From assembly GCA_024195265.1 (NCBI GenBank), contig JAJLRJ010000005.1:42774587-42838586 (forward strand): a DNA stretch of 64,000 nucleotides, in the 5' to 3' direction. Positions 58,597 to 64,000 of the stretch are shown here, piece after piece. The stretch comes from Dendrophyllia cribrosa (Eukaryota; Cnidaria; Anthozoa; Scleractinia; Dendrophylliidae). Within the stretch, counting starts at the first letter, position 1. The number at the start of each line of letters is the position of its first letter. Below the pieces are notes generated by a model. It worked only from the letters and a program-made list of their open reading frames with translations. It was not told the DNA's origin and did not search any database. The position numbers were made by a program, and so were the translations under genes.

Positions 58597-59063
58597 TTAA
58601 AGGGACATTGTCACGAACATTTTGCTTTGCTTTGGTCAAAATACACTAAGTACCTTTGCTCAAACATAAAATTGTTTTAAGAACACCGAGTTCAAGTTCA
58701 AGTTTATTATTCACACTTATTCAATTACAATACAACAACAATAAGGAAAAAAAAGAGAACAGAGCTAACTATACAAGAAGATAATATCAAGTGATTTCTG
58801 CAAGGAAGAACAAACCATAATAAGTTTTTCTGCGATTTTTCCACGACTCTTGGGAGGAACTTGAAAAAATTGGCCAATTTTTTCAAGTTGCAATCCATTT
58901 CCATCCTGGCTATCCGCAGCCAAAGATAACGAATACTAGTTTCTGTGCACTGGTAGAGTATTTGTTAACAAAACTGGACCATTATTTGTAGGTTTCCATT
59001 GAAACAAATATGTTTTTTGGCTTTTCAAAGTGATACTAAAAATAGGTGACAGTGTCCCTTTAA
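58597..59063 (-). mobile_element. Complete TTAA-flanked element (AGGGACA ends)
   Basis: TTAA at 58597-58600 and 59060-59063; ends AGGGACATTGTCAC and inverted GTGACAGTGTCCCT; body 459 bp. On the minus strand it matches the fragments at 24189 and 31675 (GGCCAGGATGGAAATGG-like block near 58885-58920). Another piggyBac-like family. Confidence 0.8.
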
Positions 59064-59769
59064 TATTATTTAGTCATAGGCAGAAAAATACCCACTTAAG
59101 TCCTGGCCAAACTGACTGCAAGTATATGTCTGCAAGTTGTTCCAAGTTGTAAAACAAGCCATTTCAATGTACATGTAGTCTTGCACATACACCCAAACCA
59201 AAGTAAACAGTAGTGACAGCAACTTGCGATAACTTGCAATGGTTGATTAAGTGATATTAAAAACTTGCGTCAACTTCCACAAGAATCTATGCTTGACCGA
59301 ATTGGACGAAAGTTATTGATGTAACATTATTGATGTTGACTTGTCTCTCCATTTGGCCAGGGCACAGATGCTCGTGGTCTTTTTCAACAAGTGAAAGAAA
59401 ATTAACATCTTATAGTCTTTTACAATGTAGATGATCCCTCTGTAAGTCACTACTGGTGAAGTTGGCATCCTCAATAAAGATTATTATTAACATGTATGCA
59501 TTTAAAGTGACATGCCTTGCACATTCCGTCTAAAACTGTAAAGTTGTATTCATTTTTGTGGCATGGAATATTTTATGTGATAATAAGGAACCAGCATTAA
59601 ATCTAAACAAATTGGGACTATTGCATTGCTAGACTTACAGCTGTATTTGTCTAAACAGTAAGGTCCTTAAATTATGGTATGGTGTTGCAAAAATGTTTTT
59701 CAGTTGAAGACATAGCATTGATAAATAAAACATATTTATCTATTTTTCTGTACTATTTTTCTATTTACA

Positions 59770-60260
59770 AGATCTAGATAGCCTCCCGTTTTCAATTTAC
59801 ATGTTATTTACAGGGTCTTGACAGCCCCCCTTTTTCAATTTACATGTTATTAACAGGGTTCCTTACAGGCTCCCATTTTCAATCTACATGTTATTTACAG
59901 GGTTAGTTACAGGCTCCCTTTTTCGATTTACATGTTATTTACAGGATAGCCCCCCTTTTTCGATTTACATGATAGCCCCCCTTTTTTGATTTACATGTTA
60001 TTTACAGGATTCCTCACAGACTTCCTTCTTCGATTTACATGTTATTTACAGGATAGCCCATTTTTCGATTTACATGACAGCCCCCCTTTTCGATTTACAT
60101 GTTATTTACAGGGTTCCATCCAGGCTCCCTTTTTCGATTTACAAGTAATTTACAGGATCTTCTCTTATATTTACATGCTATTTACAGGTTCGAAAATAAC
60201 ATGTAAAAGGGAAATTAGCATGTAAATTATCATTTACAGTATCTTTACATGTTATTTACA
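59770..60260 (-). repeat. Right subterminal minisatellite of the CACTA-like element
   Basis: The same unit as 50560-51215 in reverse orientation: CCCTTTTTCGATTTACATGT TATTTACAGG with GGTTCCTTACAGGCT spacers, about 9-10 copies. The reading frame 59986-60225 is a repeat artefact. Confidence 0.93.
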
Positions 60261-60927
60261 TACAATGTAAATTTTCAACTTTTCCAGTGACTCCTGCCGG
60301 CGGGAGGAACGCACAGGATCATTCAGGACAATGCCAGGTCCAATACTTAGAAAATATTGGACCGGCAATAGAGCATTCTGATTGGTTCATTTTAGTTATT
60401 GGACCTCTGGCTGTCTTAGTCGTGTAATAAATCATTTTATCGCAAAACAAGAATCCAGAATTATACTCAAATCACATCTTATCTACAAGAAACTTCGACC
60501 AATTATTATGTCAGCAATTGCGCCTTAAATGATCGTTGTTCAGTTTTACGACACATTTATGAACTTAGCTGCAGGGTTGTTTCACCACGTTTTGTGATAA
60601 ACAGCACTGATATATTCTTTGTTTAACATCAGAATAAAATGAATTAGCCAATGGCACGTTTTCTTTGGCAAAGTCCGACATACAGGCTTCTGGCATTATA
60701 TTACCAAAATTCATGACATTATTCTTACATAAGCTGCAGCAGAGACTAGTAGAGTTGTTTTCAATTTATAAAACACATCACATGTTCGCATTTTTCTAAG
60801 TAATAAGTGGTTTTGATTGAGAAAAAATATGATATATTTTATCAGCTGCTCTCTCAGTAAAAATACTTACTTATTTACTTAATCCTCTTCGTGATTAAGT
60901 ATTGTTCCACATAAGAACGATAGCAAA

Positions 60928-61228
60928 CTTCATTGTTCTGCGGCATTAGCTCTTTCCCACATAGAATATCTTTGATTTCAAGAATAGAGGAGGAGCTGAT
61001 GGTTAATAATTATATTTCATTATAAAAATAAAAAAATACACTTTGCGTCAAATAAATGTTAGGAAATGTTCGTGCTTAACCAATCAAAATAGCAGAAGAC
61101 AATAGCTAATAATTTTGCTTCTTTGGTGAAGTTCTCCAAATGCAATTTCTTTTAAAAATTGTATGTTGTGCGATTGGGTCTCAAATTACTTGAAACCTTA
61201 AAAAAAATTGACAAAATGCACCTTGAAC
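60928..61228 (+). repeat. Dispersed repeat, copy 2 (diverged)
   Basis: Same family as 19850-20280 with more substitutions and a truncated end (to TGCACCTTGAACCTT). Confidence 0.85.
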
Positions 61229-61230
61229 CT

Positions 61231-61630
61231 TTCTTTCCCACATAGAATATCTTTGATTTTAAGAATAGAGAAGGAGCTGATGGTTCATAATTATATTTCA
61301 TTATAAAAATACAGAAAATCCATTTGCGTCAAATATATTTTAGAAAATGTTCGTGCTTAACCAATCAGAATAGCAGAAGACAATAGCTACTAATTTTGCT
61401 TCTTTGATGAAGTTCCCCAAATACAATATCTTTTAAAAATTGCATGTTGTGCGATTGGGTCTCAAAATACTTGAAACCTTAAAAAATTTAGACTATGCAC
61501 CTTGAACCTTAACTTTTTAGCGGTTTTTGAGTCTGGGCCAATGAGATCACTAGTTGTAACAATGAAATATCTTGACATTCCATCGTGTTTGACATTCCAT
61601 TGCCGTTCAGCGCTATCCTTCTTATGCGGA
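61231..61630 (+). repeat. Dispersed repeat, copy 3, in tandem with copy 2
   Basis: Nearly identical to 19880-20280 (only a few differences by eye), ending in a duplicated GACATTCCATCGTG word. The two copies here are head to tail. Confidence 0.88.
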
Positions 61631-61734
61631 TCATTACTTAAACAAAAAAGGCCGTCAGTAAAAATACATTCTAGAATTATTGTGATTATTTTATAGCACG
61701 TTTCTATTCTTCGTAGTTTTTTACAGTGTTATGG

Positions 61735-61875
61735 ATTAAGTTCAACCGCGATTATCACCCACGAGAAACACAGAGATTGATGCAATTTGCTTTAGCCATA
61801 GAGCTGAAGCCTTGAAAGTTGCACAGAATGATCACGTGGTCACCAGTCAAATCCCAAGGGCCGCTTGGGAATAAA
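61735..61875 (+). repeat. Fragment of dispersed repeat shared with 35335 and 37195
   Basis: AAGTTCAACCGCGATTATCA CCCACGAGAAACACAG matches 37200-37235; GAGCTGAAGCCTTGAAAGTT matches 35342 onward. Confidence 0.55.
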
Positions 61876-62054
61876 CGCATGAATATTGAAACAGTTACAA
61901 CAGTGGCATATCAAAGTCTCCCAAATTTAGCTGTGAGGTGTTCTTGTTCGTGCTCCAAGATCTACATATTTTGTTAATCCGCGTACTTAAACGCTTTCTA
62001 CACCCAAAGGTTGCTAAAGGTAAGTAATATCCTGCGCTTCCTGATCCTTGCAAT

Positions 62055-62214
62055 CGTGTTTTTACTCACGTGACCGGCGGCCATATTGGAGTGCTATTTG
62101 AATAAGAATAGAGCTAAAGTTCCATTGGATTCGCTTTGGACACCAATATGGCCGCCATTTCATTGTTTTGGGACACCAATATGGCCGCCGTGACGTTACG
62201 TGCAACCGCTCTAT
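62055..62214. mobile_element. MITE related to 13299-13454
   Basis: The left end GTTTTTACTCACGTGACCGG and right end ACGTTACGTGCAACCGCTCTA are imperfect inverted copies. The block ACACCAATATGGCCGCC occurs twice. Confidence 0.6.
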
Positions 62215-63885
62215 AGGCCACGTGAAAGATGTACATGATTATATTCAAATCACGTTATTTGTAATTTCTCAGTTTGTTCAGTGATCTTCTGAAAACAGTC
62301 TGTATAAACAGTGGAATTTCAGTAATCAAACACTCGAGAGAAATGATAAAACAGTTCGAGTTTATCGGGCGTTATCGAGAGTGGCTCGCATATCATCGAA
62401 AAGGTTTGTTTCAATGTTGTGCACCCAGTACCAAATAAATCATGTCCAATCGTTCAATTTGTCTTTACCGCGTGTTGTGCTTTCTAAAACAAAATAAAAT
62501 AATATTCAAATTAAAGTCAATCACAAAACTTTTATATCAATCAAAATTTAATACAGTGTAGATCAATGGGTACTTCAATGCAAGAAAATTATACTTTCGT
62601 ACCTTACCTTGTTTCTTAATGAGGTACTTCGTTGCGGTACCTTTATAACAAATTATACACTGAGTTCAAGTTGGCCACGTCGAATTAGTGGGAACAATTG
62701 GAAGGAATAATCATCGTACGTGTATAGAATACAGAATTTACTGGTTCGAGTCATTATCAGAATTGGACGGTGTTCTGGTTTAGAATTACTGTTGTAAAAT
62801 ATAGCTAATACAAAGAAAGCAGCCTTTAGTCCCAATTAATTGATTCTAAGTCCTAAGTTATCGAAAAGTTTAAGTAATTGGGATTATTTTTTTATGTAGA
62901 TAAGTGTTCAATTTGCAAGTCTAAAAAGGCGTTAAGCATCCTGCATCCTACCATAACGATTTAGGAGTCTGCTCATATATAGTTACTCGGCTTTCTCTAA
63001 CCTCTGTTGGGCTCTTTATACTCCTACCAAAGAAGGAAGGAGTTGGAGACGTCCGCACGTAGGTTATGACCTCTCATTCTAGCGCTGCGTCCAAAACAAG
63101 CCAGCGAGCGAGTCTTTCCGTTATATTGCTTCTCCAATTATTTGATAATCAAAAACTACTACAGAGACGCCGGGATCTGTAGGATCCGGCGATAATTATA
63201 TAATGACTTTAAAATAATTATAAAGCACAGGCAAAGTTTAACAATATACTCAAAGGTATGCTACGTATGCTTACATGGGTCTCTCTTCGAAACAAACGCC
63301 TCGTCTTGTGTTTATATTTTATGGTAAATTTTGTGAACATTTTTAACCGCATTAAGATCAAAGCAACTCCAGATCTTTCTTACGTTGTTTATTGCCCGAA
63401 GTACCTATCCCCCGACGAATTGATACAGTATATGTGTCAATTCTAGCCGAGTCATGGACATTCATGATAACAAGTCTTTTTATGAACGTATTACTGGCAA
63501 TGAGATTGAGATAAATCGAAAGTAAAATGAATATGCATCCGGCATGTTAATTCAAAGTCTATCTAAACATCGAGTAACGGCTATTTGTTTTTTCATTTTA
63601 TCTCTGGAATTGTAGTTTGAAATTTGTTATTCTAGTTTAAACGTGGAAATTAGTTCAAGAATTGCCTTCCAAAGACTTCAAGTAGTCTTTTTCTTTTCCT
63701 TTCGGATATGAAGAAAAAGGGCGACTGCTTACCCTCTAAAAAGTCATCAATTCACTGTCAATTTCTACTACTAAATCAAGACAATTAAGTACCTGACAAT
63801 TTTGGGATAACCGTACTGACAAGTAAAATTCTCTCATGGTAAATTAAATAAAACGTAAGAAAGAAGGTTAGGAGAATTTAGATGT
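62215..63885. other. Terminal intergenic region, no gene recognised
   Basis: AT-rich with scattered short ORFs (62653-62835 minus, 63258-63446 plus) lacking domain features or splice context. Confidence 0.4.
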
Positions 63886-63888
63886 CGA

Positions 63889-63933
63889 CCATGCAGTTCG
63901 AACGTGCAGTTCGAACGTGCAGTTCGAACGTGC
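63889..63933 (+). repeat. 13-bp tandem repeat, 3 copies
   Basis: CGTGCAGTTCGAA is repeated three times, with a partial fourth start. Confidence 0.9.
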
Positions 63934-64000
63934 GGGATTTATTTGAGAAGTATCAGCTTCCGTGTTTCTTTCAAGAACAAGATCATCGAACATGTTCCCT

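Larger units (their letters stand above)
50494..60292. mobile_element. Putative 9.8-kb CACTA (EnSpm)-like transposon
   Basis: Left end CACAGGAAAAGTTGAAAATT TACAT at 50497 and inverted ATGTAAATTTTCAACTTTTC CAGTG ending 60289. The 25-bp ends differ at one base (CACAGG / CACTGG). ACT is duplicated at 50494-50496 and 60290-60292; 2-3-bp duplications and CACT-type ends define the EnSpm/CACTA superfamily. Both ends carry long arrays of one GTAAAT-based repeat in mirror orientation, as CACTA subterminal repeats do, but on a much larger scale. I found no transposase; the interior has scattered MITEs, a tRNA-like repeat and possible small exons. It could instead be two separate ends of different copies, but the matching duplication argues for one unit. 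Confidence 0.6.

Overview
This is a window of an animal nuclear genome. The genes are split by GT-AG introns, there are no bacterial-type operons, non-coding DNA is AT-rich, and there is a very high load of foldback (inverted-repeat) elements, minisatellites and one LINE. The flippase sequence, the SINE-like tRNA-derived repeats and a secreted HYR-type protein fragment all fit an anthozoan cnidarian, most likely a stony coral. That assignment is inference; no species marker is visible.

The only convincingly intact gene is a class IV P-type ATPase of the ATP8A (phospholipid flippase) type on the + strand, from the left edge to the stop codon at 32821-32823. I can follow 39 coding exons, all joined in frame across GT-AG introns. 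They give 968 residues from just upstream of the DGET motif to the C-terminus. Roughly the first 190-200 residues lie outside the window to the left. All family signatures are present: DGET, PISL in TM4, DKTGT, KGA, TGD, GDGAND, the TM5 lysine, and the C-terminal GFAFSQ regulatory motif.

Its introns are packed with mobile DNA. There are two almost identical 1-kb TTAA-flanked (piggyBac-like) elements in intron 12, several smaller TTAA-flanked MITEs, Tc1/mariner-like TA-flanked MITEs and long foldback elements. Tandem arrays have periods of 28, about 60 (with a 240-bp higher-order repeat) and 75 bp. A 5'-truncated L1/Tx1-like LINE with a perfect 20-bp target-site duplication lies in intron 31. 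A 260-bp foldback element sits 31 bp after the stop codon, presumably in the 3' UTR.

From 33 to 50 kb there is no intact gene. This stretch holds Harbinger-like and other MITEs, some nested two or three deep, and a 2.95-kb terminal-inverted-repeat element containing two further elements inside one another. It also holds fragments of a RecQ-like helicase and a ZAD-like zinc-finger protein, a broken hAT transposase end, and a degenerate minus-strand gene (48.0-50.1 kb). That gene encodes a signal peptide, a HYR domain and cysteine-rich modules.

From 50494 to 60292 lies what looks like a single 9.8-kb CACTA (EnSpm)-like transposon. It has CAC...GTG termini, matching about 25-bp inverted ends, an ACT target duplication, and mirror-image arrays of a roughly 36-bp GTAAAT-based repeat just inside both ends. 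No transposase could be recognised inside it. The last 3.7 kb contain dispersed repeats and otherwise featureless AT-rich DNA.
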